Source: Sergeia podlipaevii
Lineage: Eukaryota > Euglenozoa > Kinetoplastea > Trypanosomatida > Trypanosomatidae
Length of the DNA stretch: 64,000 bases
Direction of reading: 5' to 3'
Assembly (NCBI GenBank): GCA_030849805.1
Contig: JASANZ010002217.1
Coordinates: 1-64,000 of the forward strand
In this document: positions 1 through 9,950 of the stretch, one piece after another
How positions within the stretch are numbered: the first letter of the stretch is position 1
How the letters are laid out: the number at the start of each line of letters is the position of its first letter
Translations under genes and position numbers: made by a program
Notes under the pieces: model-generated
The model's input: only the letters and a program-made list of their open reading frames with translations
The model's database searches: none
Told to the model about the DNA's origin: nothing

Positions 1-76
1 TGGCGACGCTCTCCTCGATGTCGCTCGGGTTGGCGCGCTTAAGCTTGCGGAGCTTGCGAAGGAAGGGCTGCTGCAT
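1..76 (-). CDS. Ribosomal protein eS7-like, 5' end only (runs off window)
   Basis: Only the first 25 codons lie in the window, from the ATG at 74-76 on the minus strand. The peptide starts MQQPFLRKLRKLKRANP and continues SDIEESVA. A short basic start followed by S/D-x-I/F-E-x-x-V/I resembles the N-terminus of small-subunit ribosomal protein eS7. I recall eS7 genes in the matching part of Leishmania major chromosome 1, which supports the call. A pyrimidine stretch ending in CTAG (minus strand, about 87-95) lies about 10 nt upstream of the ATG and would serve as the trans-splice acceptor. The identification rests on 25 residues plus recalled synteny, so it is tentative. Confidence 0.5.
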   Translation of the reverse strand, partial: MQQPFLRKLRKLKRANPSDIEESVA

Positions 77-671
77 GTTGGCCTTTCTAGAAGAAACGAA
101 CTATGCATGCAAGGTAATCGAAAATGAGAAAATGTAAGTAGGAAAGTAAGTAGTGAAGTGGATTTTTTTTTTTAAAAAAAAGAGAAAGTAGGATGAAAGC
201 AACGCAAAAACGAAAAAAAAAAATGAGAATGGGGGATTCCTCATATGGAAGAAGCACCTGTACTTGTATGTTTTATAGAGATATTGCTTCTCAAAAAGCA
301 GAGCCATGCCACACGGCGAACGAAATCGCAGAAAATGGACTTCTTGTAAACATGAAACCATTTGACTTTTCTGAGAGACAGTAAAAAGAAAAACTGAAAA
401 TGAATATATAGCAACTACCATCAGTTAGCAGATCCCCGAGCCTCCACAAAGAAAGAAAAAAATGGAGCAATCAAGCAAATATATTTATTTACGTGGAGAG
501 CTAAACAACGGGGAGAAAATAATAAGAAAGAAACAACTATGAATACAATGTACCCTCTATGTCTGAGTGATTTATGTACACCCCCCACACCACATATCTG
601 CGTGGGACAAGTGTAATAATGAAAAATATGTATGGCCTGTTACTTTTCCCTGCCTCTTCTGCCTCGTAGCA
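77..671. other. Intergenic region between eS7-like and Pol X-like genes
   Basis: AT-rich spacer with no convincing ORF. It contains a T-run directly followed by an A-run at about 164-182 (a perfect A/T palindrome) and other A-rich stretches that read as pyrimidine tracts on the transcribed minus strand. It should hold the polyadenylation site of the upstream gene and the splice acceptor of the downstream one. Confidence 0.6.
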
Positions 672-1850
672 TCACTCGGAATCAGATCTAGTAGAGATCA
701 CGTCGCAGAACTGACAAAAGATGCCGCGATTTAGTGGGTGCACGTAGGGCAAGCGTAAAGCCGTGAAGAGGTCCTTCTCACTGCCAATCAGCACTCTTCC
801 GTACTGAACATGTCCTCTGTGTTCCACAGATCCTCGCTCGCACAGAAATAGACCGTTTATGTTAAGTTCCATGCCCAGCTCCAAAGCCCGTAGCGTCAAG
901 ACCGCTGTGAACTCCGCCGGCCCCGTCAAAAACAGCCTCCGAACGTGGAAGCAGTGCCATGGCACCACATGGAGCACTAGACGATGGAGGCGCAGGCGGC
1001 GCAGCTCACTCAGGTCCTCTAGGTCCGGGAGCGGAATGTTTGTTGGCTTCATAGGATCGTATCTCGCCGTCACCACGTATGGCACTCGATGAGCCCATGC
1101 TGCGGGGGTGGCGAGCGTGCTTGGGTCCCGAAGCCGCACACCTGTTGCATATCCCGCGGTTACCAAGCCTCTTACCGCGTATGCGTACATGTGCGCCAGC
1201 TGCTCAGACACCGAATCGTGACCGGAAAACACCTCCAGCTCGGTACACGGCTCTACTGCCAGAGAAAGTGTCCGATAGGAGTCAAAGGAACACTCGACAG
1301 CTGCTGGAATGGCAAAGCGGTCCTTATTTAACATGTGCTTCTGAGACTGCGTTGGCGCCTCTTCTTTCTTTACCTTCCATCCTTCCGTAGGTGGCACGGC
1401 TTCAGCGGCTTCTGTTGCCTCACGCGTGAGTCCCAGCACAACTGGCACGTGTGTAGAAGCCGGGTTACCCAGCCTGCACGTCCCAACCAAAGAGATCCTA
1501 TAGCCATAAGGCCCAAGCAATGCTGTGAGGGTCGCTATGTGCTGGCAGGCCTCTGCGTAGGTGACGGGATCATGAAGAGAACGAGGGAGCGGGGGAAGGG
1601 GCTGATGCGGCTTGGCCCGCTGGGCTAGCAACCTCAACGGAGAGAAGGCGGTATCACCGAGGGCCTCTGGGTATGGAGTGGAGAGGCCCGCCACGGTTTT
1701 GGCCTCGGCTAGAAGATCCCATGCCTTGCGTTTGCTGCTGTGACGAACGCGCGCGCCATCGTAAGTGGCGCTGAGTGCGCCTTCTAGAGCCAATGCCTGC
1801 ACTTTGAAATGATTCAGCGGGTGCCTAGCGTAGGGAAGACGAGGAGGCAT
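672..1850 (-). CDS. DNA polymerase X (Pol beta)-like protein lacking the catalytic aspartates
   Basis: 392 residues starting MPPRLPYARH. The C-terminal half follows the family X polymerase palm and thumb: GTCRLG (123-128) at the GSFRRG position of Pol beta, RLHRLVLHVVP (287-297) at RRIDIRLIP, FLTGP (307-311) at YFTGS, RALELGMELN (321-330) at RAHALEKGFTIN, and GSEKDLF (356-362) plus PYVHPLNR at the thumb end. The residues matching metal-binding Asp190, Asp192 and Asp256 of human Pol beta are His134, Pro136 and Val292, so no nucleotidyl transfer is expected. The N-terminal 70 residues may be a remnant of the 8-kDa/helix-hairpin-helix region, and the 60 residues between palm halves are unlike Pol beta. 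It is probably a pseudoenzyme with a structural or DNA-binding role. The alignment was made by eye from recalled Pol beta sequence. The fold call is fairly firm and the function is unknown. Confidence 0.7.
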   Translation of the reverse strand: MPPRLPYARHPLNHFKVQALALEGALSATYDGARVRHSSKRKAWDLLAEAKTVAGLSTPYPEALGDTAFSPLRLLAQRAKPHQPLPPLPRSLHDPVTYAEACQHIATLTALLGPYGYRISLVGTCRLGNPASTHVPVVLGLTREATEAAEAVPPTEGWKVKKEEAPTQSQKHMLNKDRFAIPAAVECSFDSYRTLSLAVEPCTELEVFSGHDSVSEQLAHMYAYAVRGLVTAGYATGVRLRDPSTLATPAAWAHRVPYVVTARYDPMKPTNIPLPDLEDLSELRRLRLHRLVLHVVPWHCFHVRRLFLTGPAEFTAVLTLRALELGMELNINGLFLCERGSVEHRGHVQYGRVLIGSEKDLFTALRLPYVHPLNRGIFCQFCDVISTRSDSE

Positions 1851-2408
1851 TTGCCGTGACGCGACTCAGGTGCTTTGGAAAGCGCCGTAGTACAAAAATA
1901 TGAGCTCTCTCTCTCTCTCTCTTTAGATGAATATCTGTGTTTGTATTTATGCGTATGTAATGTAGTGTGAGTACAAACCGTTGGCTGTAAATATGAGCAG
2001 AATGTCTTATAAAGATACTTTAGAGGGGGGAAGGGGAGGGGGAGTGAGAAAGAAATTGAAGAAGATGTAAAGCTCAAGCTCACCCACACACACAAAAGAG
2101 ATAAAAATAGAGAACCAAGAGCTGCGCTTGGTTAAGCTCGCTACTCTAAGTATACGCGTGTATACGTGTAACAAACAAACAAACAAAAATGCCATTGATG
2201 TACATACTGCTGCTGCAGTGAACGTGACAAGCTATAACAAACCTCTGCCAGCTACAGTGGCCTTCATAAATTAAATACATGTTGCCAAAGTGCTTTTCTT
2301 CTCCCATTGTTTCCTGTTCCCATTTGGTGGTTCATTAGGAGTGCAGAGCACCGAACCCAAAAGTGATAATCAGACACACACACAATGCTCCTGTTTAATG
2401 ACCGCCGA
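1851..2408. other. Intergenic region with CT repeat and G-rich tract
   Basis: Holds a (CT)n run at about 1906-1922 and a G/A-rich stretch at about 2023-2044 that reads as a C/T tract on the transcribed minus strand, a good splice-acceptor signal for the Pol X-like gene. No supported gene. Confidence 0.6.
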
Positions 2409-4889
2409 TCAGATTGTATTTCGTCCTGTACGTGCTGCGAAGCGCTCCGAGTCTACCAGCTTCGCCCATACGACCTCTGTGTCGGCTCCAACAAAGTCTT
2501 CTTGAGCTGACACGTTCGTCTCCTCCAGCGCCTCGGCTGCACAAGTCTTCGTCCTCGCCACGACAGCCTCTGCAGTTGCCATATTAATCTCGGCAAGACT
2601 CGCCGCAGCCGCAGCCGCTCTTCCAGCCACAGCGCGCGCCGCGATGGCTCTGTGAGCGCTAAGTGTCGTCACGTGCCGTTGCACCGCTCGTTCTTTATCT
2701 AAAGCTCGCATCACAGATCTTAGAGGAAGACCACCACAGGTGCCAGCACTTCCAACAGAAGGGGGAGTGGGTTGAGACAGTTCTAACAGACTAGGTGCGT
2801 CCTCGTCAAGCTCGGCGTAGACGGCAGTAACTTCCGCCCACGCAACATCAAGCGGGGCCAGCTCACCGCGTACATCCAGCAGGTTACGCACTGCCCAGTC
2901 TCGCTCTCCAGCCGCAAGATACTCCATCCTCCATGTCGTGGGTGATGCAGAAGGAGTCATGTCAGCCACGCTCGACCCCGCAGGAGCATCACTCTCTTCT
3001 CCTGTGATGCGCCTATTCACGTCTGTCAGTCGCTCCTCGTATAAAAAGGTCACGTCGTCCACGCACCTCTGCCACAGCCCTACATTTCGCGCACAATTCT
3101 GGGCGAGCCTGCAGCGGCGGTACTTGGCATCAACCGAGAGTCTGCCAACATGCTGCCGGCATGACGTAATAAGCGACTCTCGCGCCGCCTCTGCAGCAAC
3201 AAGCAGCTGCTTCACCTCCTGTGCCCGTATCTGCGCCTGAGCGGCCTCCTCCCTCTGTGTCAAAAGAGCAGCGTGTACCTGTGCATAGCTAGCTCTCAGC
3301 TGAGAAAGTGCAAGACGCTCTTGCAATAGCTCCTGTGCGTGCTCCTCGTACTTGACCTGTTCCACGTGGAGTGCCTTGACTGCTTCACGAAGTTGTCGAG
3401 CTAAACGCTCCTGCTGGCTTGCGCTGCGCTCCACGGCGTGCTCGTGCCCCCGAATGGAGTCTAGAAGTTTCGCTTCATCCGCGGCAAAAGTGTTGTCCAT
3501 CTCCGCTAGCACATTCCTTGTGCGAGCCCCAGCGTCCTCCATGGCCCGCGTGCACAACTCCGCATCCCGCTTCAAGAGCTCCATGGCGTGTGCCGAAGCA
3601 TTCGCACAGTCGTCCAATGCATTCGCTATCCGTGTTTCATCAGTCGCGTCGCGGGCGGCTACGTCATGAAACGCTCGCATGGCTTCCGCATGAGTGGCGC
3701 GGCGAAGATCGAGCTCTGCAAAGAGGTGTCCCCACATCGCCTCCGCTGTGTCTCTGCGAGTGCTAAGGGCAGAATCTGGAAGTAGCGCTGCTACTGGTTC
3801 CGCACAAAGCGTTGTGATTTGGCGGCGGCAGGAATCTGCTGGTTCATAGAGGTCAGGCTGGGATACACCACCACCTCTGCCTATATGTCCCCGAGCCACT
3901 CCACTTGACTCCTCCCTTTCCTTTCTCTCTACACATAAGTAGCGGGCAATACAAAGTGCAATCACCTTGAAAGGGATATAGAGGCCGATGTTAAACATCA
4001 CCCCATTCGCAATGCTCTTCTCCAGCGCTGGCAACTGCAAAGACTGCACCTGCTGCAGCTCATTTAGGAAAAGCGTCATCGTCTTCTCCAGTTGAGGTCG
4101 CCTCTGCAGAAAGGGGGCGAAGAAGCGACGCAGGCAGTGTGGCCGCTTGCAAGGGTTGAGAAGATCTCTGTCGGCCAAGCGCCATGCAGTGGCTCTATGC
4201 ATACCTGGAACGAGCGCAGTCCCGTCTGCTGCTTCTCCGTCTTCCTTCTCAATCGGTGCCCCATTGTCCTGTACGCTTGTGGAAGAGCCCACCTCATCTT
4301 CCTCAACATCCTTGCCTGACTCTGCAGGTGAACGCTGGTGTGTCTGCTGCTGCTTCTGTTCCTCGCTGAATCGCACAGAGAAATCCAGCGTGATAGCAGC
4401 CTCGGCGGCCTCTATAGAAAACTCACTCTTCCCTAGAGGTGCAACCGCTGCCTGAGTGCCCTCCGTTTTCTGCAGTGTTGCAGTGAGTCCAAATCTGGTG
4501 GCGATGTCCTCGGCGGTCCAGAAGAGCATCTCGCCCACCTCCGCCAGTACCTTGTCATCCGCGATCGATGTCGTTTCCAGGAGCTCCTTCCTTTCTTGAT
4601 TACGCTTCATAGTGGCTTCCACCGCTACCCACGCCTCTCGCAGTTCCTCAGCGAGTTGCTGCGACACCCTATGCTCGGTAGTCATAAACGTGTCGACTAG
4701 AGACCGGTAGGTGGCAGGAGCATAGTGTGACCACAGCACTGCATCCACCTCGGATGCTCTCGTAACGGGGGCCAAAGACCAACTAGAAGAAGAGAGCGCG
4801 GTGGTGCTGGCGTCATGCTTGCGTGGTAGCTGCTCAAAGAAGTACGGAAGTATGCGTACTGGTGTCGGTCTCGCTTCCTTGCATTTCAT
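2409..4889 (-). CDS. Large coiled-coil protein, function unknown
   Basis: 826 residues from the first ATG (MKCKEARPTP). I recognise no catalytic domain. Residues about 440-620 are rich in Glu, Gln, Arg and Ala with heptad-like spacing (for example AVERSASQQERLARQLREAV and QELLQERLALSQLRASY) and should form a long coiled coil. A second helical, Ala-rich stretch covers about 740-800. The N-terminal 200 residues are helical with an acidic, Ser-rich linker (EEDEVGSSTS). This composition is common among trypanosomatid cytoskeletal, flagellar and centrosomal proteins, but nothing assigns it to one of them. The codon use is GC-rich, like the other genes far from the strand switch. Confidence 0.85.
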   Translation of the reverse strand: MKCKEARPTPVRILPYFFEQLPRKHDASTTALSSSSWSLAPVTRASEVDAVLWSHYAPATYRSLVDTFMTTEHRVSQQLAEELREAWVAVEATMKRNQERKELLETTSIADDKVLAEVGEMLFWTAEDIATRFGLTATLQKTEGTQAAVAPLGKSEFSIEAAEAAITLDFSVRFSEEQKQQQTHQRSPAESGKDVEEDEVGSSTSVQDNGAPIEKEDGEAADGTALVPGMHRATAWRLADRDLLNPCKRPHCLRRFFAPFLQRRPQLEKTMTLFLNELQQVQSLQLPALEKSIANGVMFNIGLYIPFKVIALCIARYLCVERKEREESSGVARGHIGRGGGVSQPDLYEPADSCRRQITTLCAEPVAALLPDSALSTRRDTAEAMWGHLFAELDLRRATHAEAMRAFHDVAARDATDETRIANALDDCANASAHAMELLKRDAELCTRAMEDAGARTRNVLAEMDNTFAADEAKLLDSIRGHEHAVERSASQQERLARQLREAVKALHVEQVKYEEHAQELLQERLALSQLRASYAQVHAALLTQREEAAQAQIRAQEVKQLLVAAEAARESLITSCRQHVGRLSVDAKYRRCRLAQNCARNVGLWQRCVDDVTFLYEERLTDVNRRITGEESDAPAGSSVADMTPSASPTTWRMEYLAAGERDWAVRNLLDVRGELAPLDVAWAEVTAVYAELDEDAPSLLELSQPTPPSVGSAGTCGGLPLRSVMRALDKERAVQRHVTTLSAHRAIAARAVAGRAAAAAASLAEINMATAEAVVARTKTCAAEALEETNVSAQEDFVGADTEVVWAKLVDSERFAARTGRNTI

Positions 4890-5715
4890 GGCGCTCTAGA
4901 AACGCGTATCAAAATGTGTTCAGCACTGTAACGTATGGAAAGCGTCACCTCCTAATCGTAATTTTTTCTTTTTGGTTGTCGTTTGTCTTCTAACAAAAGA
5001 AAAGAACAAAAACGAAAAAGGTGAGCAATACCTTCTCAATGTGCCTTCTCCTGCTCGTTAAAAAAAAAAGCAACAAAAATGCAATTACTTTTGAAAAATG
5101 GGTAAAGAGATAGACAAAGAAAAAGGAAGAGATTCCACAGAAAAAAGAATAAAAATGAGAAACTACAGATGCTGAGCGCCATTGAATCAACAATGGAAAG
5201 ACAATTTGCATAATTGGTTTCACCTTGGTGACCCTGAAGAATCTGGGACCGCTCCAACATACAATATATATATGTAAATGATTGTGCTCAACATCAACAA
5301 TAATGCAGCCGCATACTGTATAATCAAAAGTAGAAAAGTAGAAAAGAAGAAGGAAAAAGGGGGAAAAAGAAACGATACATAAAAAAAAGAACGCGAGAAG
5401 TGGAGAAAACAAGGGAGAAGTAGAGGAGAAGGGGGGGGGGGAGGAAAGACACAGCAAAAATACAGTACTTCTCTCACTCGTGGCACCTCGCAAAACAAAC
5501 AGCAAACAACAAAAAAGGACTCATATAAAGCACGCACAGACACAGAGCAAAAACAAGACACAAATACGTCCCCCCCCCTCCTCCTCCTCCATTTCACATA
5601 TACACACACCTCTACCAAAGAGGGCAAAAGTCATTCAGCTAGTAAGTTGAGTGTGAGACACATGCTCCTTCGCCCTCGATCGCAACACCTTCTGTCTTCC
5701 CCCCTCTTCTTTATG
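4890..5715. other. Intergenic region with long purine tract and G/C runs
   Basis: 826 bp without a supported gene. A purine-rich stretch at about 5335-5455 is a long pyrimidine tract on the transcribed minus strand. It includes a G11 run at 5431-5441. A C9 run at 5570-5578 is followed by CTC repeats. Closer to the coiled-coil gene, A/G-rich sequence at 4993-5020 is another candidate acceptor tract. Confidence 0.6.
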
Positions 5716-8142
5716 CTAGTGCAAGAACAGCGGCAGTTCCTTCGGGTTCCGGCACCATAGCACTCCACCTGGTCTTCGCGCATCATCCAATAAGGTGGAC
5801 CATACAAAGGGACCAAAGAAATCATAGCTATGCGGTGACTCTTCATAGGTATACGCCATATCAGAAAAGCCTTTGCCAGGAACCTTGCCTCCCTTGGGAA
5901 GCTCTTCACCCTTGCTTGTGGTCCCACCCGCACCATCCGCACAAGACCCATTAGACTTACGGATGATAGCCATGATTTCCGCTGGATTGCTCAGTGCTGA
6001 ACTACAGCTCGCAATCTCCGCCTCGTAACTAGTAATCATATCGATTAAATTGGCCAAGATTTGTCTCGCTGACATGACGAATGATGTCGCGCAAGACGCG
6101 GCTTTAGCAGTCGCTTCAGCATCCTCCATTTCATTGTCGCCGGACCCAACATGCACAATTTTATCTCGATTGTAAAGCAGCTCGTAAATGAGTGCTTCGT
6201 TGTTACGTCCTCGTCCACGCAGCATGCCCTCCACCGCCTCCACAAGAACATGCAGTTGCCGCACGTACATCTCGCCGATGGCACGCATCTGTGCCATGTC
6301 CTCTGCGCTTCGCCCCTTCTTCTGTTGCTGTTGCTGCTGCTGCTGCCCCTTTTCACCCCTGGACACGCCTCCGCTCTTGTTGTTGTCGGCAGAGACAGGC
6401 CCATCTTTCCTATCCTCTTGCAAGACGACTGCCGTGTTTGTGGTGGCTGCAGCATCACACGCCTCTTGAGTTCTGTGTATCTTCTTGACAATCATCACCA
6501 GCAATGCAAGGAGACGCTGAGCTGCGTAGGCGTCCATGTCGTGCACAAAGCCGGCAAGATTCGCCATGCAAGGAACAAAGATAGACGCAAGAGCCTCGTT
6601 GCGATCATTGAGAGCCTTGGTAACGCCAGTGCAGAGTACAGTAATCATCAGACATCCTATGGAGAGCTTTCCAACGTAGCGATCAGCGTTGAAACTGGGT
6701 TTGCAGGTTGTGTCACACACTAGCTTGTTTACCACTGAATCTTGCGATAGGAGTAAGAGAAGCGTGCTGGTCATAAAACTGATAAAGGGATAGGAGAACT
6801 GCACACAGGTGTTCACTATGTTTCCAAGGATATCGGTTGTGAGTGGGGCAGCAGCCTCCCCGTGTGCCGCCGTGATTGCCACCGCCTCTGTCGTTTCACA
6901 AGTCTTGGCAGACACCACCTCAGCCTGTGTGCAGGCAATGTAAGTGAGATGTAGGATACTGTTGACGGTTCCCAGCACCTGCGGAGAGACATCTGCATTG
7001 CTGAGTGACTGATGAAGAAAAGAAGGATGATCATAAAACAACGTGTACACAAGCACACATAAGCACGGACACACTGTTAGCTTCGCCATCACTGCGCGAA
7101 GCAAAGAGGCAAAGGATACCGGCTCGCCGTTCTTGAGAGACTTAATGTAGTCCAGAGCAGGGTTGCGACCGTTGCTCTTCTGATGTACGGCAAGCACCGC
7201 CAGCAACGCAGCAGCATGCCTGCCGGCAATTTCGTCACATCCGCAGCACGTGGTCAAGATCGCTGTTGACCTGCGAGTCGATGCTCCAGACGCAGAACTG
7301 CCTCCGCTTGAGGGCTTGGGCGTGGACACCGCGGTTGAAGAAGAGCCGAACAAGTTGAACAAGTTGCGAACAGAAGGTTGATAGCCCTCCATGAAAAATG
7401 TTGGTGCGGCCGCTAAACCGCTGCGTCCCTCTCCCCAGTCCGTTACGCGCATCAGCAACTCGGACATGAGAGCGGGAAGACAGTCCGAAGACATAATCAT
7501 CTCCGTAAACACATCAATGTGTTGGTGGTCAAACTGGGTCTGGTGATGAAGTGCAGAGGACGTCATGGTGAGCAGCAGTCGAATCACACATACGTGCACT
7601 AGTGCGCTAGAGGCATAAAGAGGAGTGCGCGTGCTGTACTGCAGCAGCTCTTCACACAAACAAGCACCAGGGCTTACAATACGAGGTTCACAAGTGCGGG
7701 AGTAGCTAATGCCACTCGTCAGTTGTTTTGAGCCCTGCTGCTGGGGTTGACCAGTCCCTCCCTTGACGTCGACTTCGCCCTCAATCATGCGTAGCAACGT
7801 GCTCGATTGCCCGTGAGTCAGGCGTAAAAGGTGACGAAGTATCACCTCCATCAGGGTAAGCAGCGCCGCCACAGCCTCAGGGGGAGCTGCGGCGTTGCCT
7901 ATGCAAGGCTTCAGAAGATCCGCGCATGTCGTCAGCAGCCACCTAACACGTTCATTGCTGACATCCTTCGCAACAAGTTGCTCCACGACCGGAGCGGCGA
8001 TGGCTGTGAGCTCGCAGCCCGAGCAGATGCTCTTCTGAAAGCGCATGAGTGCCTTAATGAAATCATCACTAGGTGGGGGTTCTGGGCTACATACAACGGT
8101 GGTAAAGTAGTCCACGGCCTCCTTACGCTGACTCACTCCCAT
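5716..8142 (-). CDS. Conserved-looking helical (HEAT/ARM-like) protein, function unknown
   Basis: 808 residues from MGVSQRKEAV. I recognise no family with confidence. Most of the protein is a series of amphipathic helices with Leu, Ala and Cys spacing (for example VRWLLTTCADLLKPCIG and VLVYTLFYDHPSFLHQSL), which suggests an alpha-solenoid. Low-complexity inserts break it up: a Ser/Gly-rich stretch near residue 280 and a Lys/Gln-rich insert with eight glutamines near 600. The C-terminus is different, with an aromatic, Pro/Gly-rich tail (SYDFFGPFVWSTLLDD), a good candidate for a conserved binding element. There is no signal peptide. A scaffold or trafficking role would fit the architecture but is only inferred. 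Confidence 0.8.
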   Translation of the reverse strand: MGVSQRKEAVDYFTTVVCSPEPPPSDDFIKALMRFQKSICSGCELTAIAAPVVEQLVAKDVSNERVRWLLTTCADLLKPCIGNAAAPPEAVAALLTLMEVILRHLLRLTHGQSSTLLRMIEGEVDVKGGTGQPQQQGSKQLTSGISYSRTCEPRIVSPGACLCEELLQYSTRTPLYASSALVHVCVIRLLLTMTSSALHHQTQFDHQHIDVFTEMIMSSDCLPALMSELLMRVTDWGEGRSGLAAAPTFFMEGYQPSVRNLFNLFGSSSTAVSTPKPSSGGSSASGASTRRSTAILTTCCGCDEIAGRHAAALLAVLAVHQKSNGRNPALDYIKSLKNGEPVSFASLLRAVMAKLTVCPCLCVLVYTLFYDHPSFLHQSLSNADVSPQVLGTVNSILHLTYIACTQAEVVSAKTCETTEAVAITAAHGEAAAPLTTDILGNIVNTCVQFSYPFISFMTSTLLLLLSQDSVVNKLVCDTTCKPSFNADRYVGKLSIGCLMITVLCTGVTKALNDRNEALASIFVPCMANLAGFVHDMDAYAAQRLLALLVMIVKKIHRTQEACDAAATTNTAVVLQEDRKDGPVSADNNKSGGVSRGEKGQQQQQQQQKKGRSAEDMAQMRAIGEMYVRQLHVLVEAVEGMLRGRGRNNEALIYELLYNRDKIVHVGSGDNEMEDAEATAKAASCATSFVMSARQILANLIDMITSYEAEIASCSSALSNPAEIMAIIRKSNGSCADGAGGTTSKGEELPKGGKVPGKGFSDMAYTYEESPHSYDFFGPFVWSTLLDDARRPGGVLWCRNPKELPLFLH

Positions 8143-8819
8143 CTTTTCTTTTTCGTTGATTCGCTTTCTGTTTCCTCAACCTGAATACTCAGCAAAGTGG
8201 CACACACACAAAAAAGAAAAGCACTGTCGATAATGTATCTGTGCTGCGCTAGACACAAGGGGGCTATATATGTTGAATGTGTGTGATTTCTATAATGATA
8301 TGCGATTTTTCGTTATAAAAGAAAGAGCACTAAAGCTGCACCTATGGGCTGATCTTGGAAAAAGCAAACCGCCGCGGTCAACTTCTCTCCTCTCCTTTTC
8401 TTCTCCTCGACAACAAGGCACTGTCTGTGATGAACAACAGGTAGATGCACTGTGCCCAGTACGTATGAAGGCTACTCTACTAAAGCACGTATAGATATGT
8501 AGACACAAGTATTTTTGTATAGCTACTTTGTTTCTGTTGCATCAAGAAATAAAAGGGGCGGGGAAAAAAAATAGAGGGCAGAAAATAAAATAAACAACAA
8601 CAGAGGGGAAAAAGTCGGGCATCTGCAAACCCCCCCCCCCCATTTTTTGCCAAAGCTGCATATGCTTCTTACTGAGAGGTTCGCTACATCAATACACGTC
8701 AATATACATATTAGAAATCTTTCTTGATATGTCTCTGTATGACCAATTTAGATGTAACTCAACAGATGTTTATTGCGTGTAAAAGCCTGTGCCCACTGAC
8801 GCCACCACAGTCACGGCCA
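8143..8819. other. Intergenic region with C12 run
   Basis: AT-rich spacer. A C12 run at 8630-8641 is followed directly by T6, so on the transcribed minus strand it reads A6-G12. No supported gene. Confidence 0.6.
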
Positions 8820-9377
8820 TCACGTATGGCGTCCCTTGCGACGATTGATCTCCTCGCGTCTCCTTTCCTTTCTACTCAGAGGGCCGCGCTCCTTGCCGTT
8901 GCCATCTGCCCCATCATCGGAGGCCTCACCCGCACCCCAACCAAAGCGAGCAGCTAGGAGAGGCCGCAGCAAGGACGACCAACCCTTGTATATAAGAGTG
9001 ACAGGAACAGGAAGGTAAAAGACGACGAAGGCTGGATGGAGACAGCACAGCAACTGTACCACCCAGCACACCCATAGTACGTCTTGTGCAAAACTGTAAT
9101 ATCCAAGCTCCTTAGGGTTGGACACATCTGGGCAATCCACCAGCTCCCCTTCTGGACTAAACACAGGCTGCGCAAATTGCTTCAGCGCATTCAGAGAGAA
9201 GTACTCTTGACCTGCCCAGAAGGCAATGGCAATAAGATCGCGAAATCCCGGGAGACCACCATTGTGGTACATAATCTTGAACACATACAGAATGTTCACT
9301 ACAGCAGTGATGACAGTGAACACCTTCATGCGCAACACATTGCGCCTCCAGTTCTTCTTGGCAGTGTCCTTTGCCAT
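8820..9377 (-). CDS. TMEM208/SND3 family ER membrane protein
   Basis: 185 residues, close to human TMEM208 (about 173). The start MAKDTAKKNWRRNVLRM was chosen because the codons upstream of it translate the CA/CG repeat of the leader. The protein has two hydrophobic hairpins (FTVITAVVNILYVFKIMY and DVLWVCWVVQLLCCLHPAF), with the family pattern FSPEGELVDCPDV between them (TMEM208 has FSEDGALMDGG). After the fourth membrane segment comes a Gly/Asp linker and the basic C-terminal tail SRKERRREEINRRKGRHT, like the KRQRRQERR tail of TMEM208. The family (DUF788) works in SRP-independent targeting of membrane proteins to the ER. A (CG)n(TG)n alternating tract lies just upstream of the start. Confidence 0.85.
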   Translation of the reverse strand: MAKDTAKKNWRRNVLRMKVFTVITAVVNILYVFKIMYHNGGLPGFRDLIAIAFWAGQEYFSLNALKQFAQPVFSPEGELVDCPDVSNPKELGYYSFAQDVLWVCWVVQLLCCLHPAFVVFYLPVPVTLIYKGWSSLLRPLLAARFGWGAGEASDDGADGNGKERGPLSRKERRREEINRRKGRHT

Positions 9378-9950
9378 CTTTTTCTTCGCGCGCGCGCGCG
9401 TGTGTGTGTGTGTTTTGACAGAATGAATATATAGGCGTACACACAGCACAGGGCTACTATTATTGGCTTAAAAAAAAAAAAGAGTTAACTTGTGAATGTA
9501 AGTAGTGAACAAAAATGTATCGTGAGGTTCGCTGCTATGAAAAAAAAAATTGTAGTGTTGTGAAACTGGTTTTACGAATTAAAAGAAGAAAAAAAAAAGA
9601 AACAAATAAATAACATGAGAAGAAAGAAAAATACAGCTTAAATGCTAGTTTCATATGAACCAGAAAAACAGTAAGAGAGCAAACAAAAAGCATCTAGAAG
9701 CAGCTTTAGAGTTAAATCGCTTTTTCTCCATATTTGGAGTTCGTTAAGCGTAAGTAAGCCGACAATTTGTAAGTTTCGAATTACCCTTCTTGGCAATAAG
9801 TCCTCCCCATTCGTGCACTGGGACAACAACAATGAGAAAGAAAAAGGCAATTTCCTGCGCAACTGAGTCTTTTCCATGTTTCGTGTATATGCCACTGCCT
9901 CTCTCTCTTTCCGTCCTTTCTCCTTATCATTACTTCTATTTACCGAAGTC
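9378..9950. other. Intergenic region with CG/TG alternating tract and A-runs
   Basis: Contains alternating (CG)n(TG)n at 9387-9413 and several A-rich runs (about 9469-9481, 9540-9549, 9590-9599) that are T-tracts on the transcribed minus strand. No supported gene. Confidence 0.6.
9387..9413. repeat. Alternating CG/TG dinucleotide tract (Z-DNA-prone)
   Basis: About 27 bp of uninterrupted pyrimidine-purine alternation: CG repeats followed by TG repeats. It lies in the 5' leader of the TMEM208-like gene, ending about 10 bp from its ATG on the minus strand. Confidence 0.9.
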
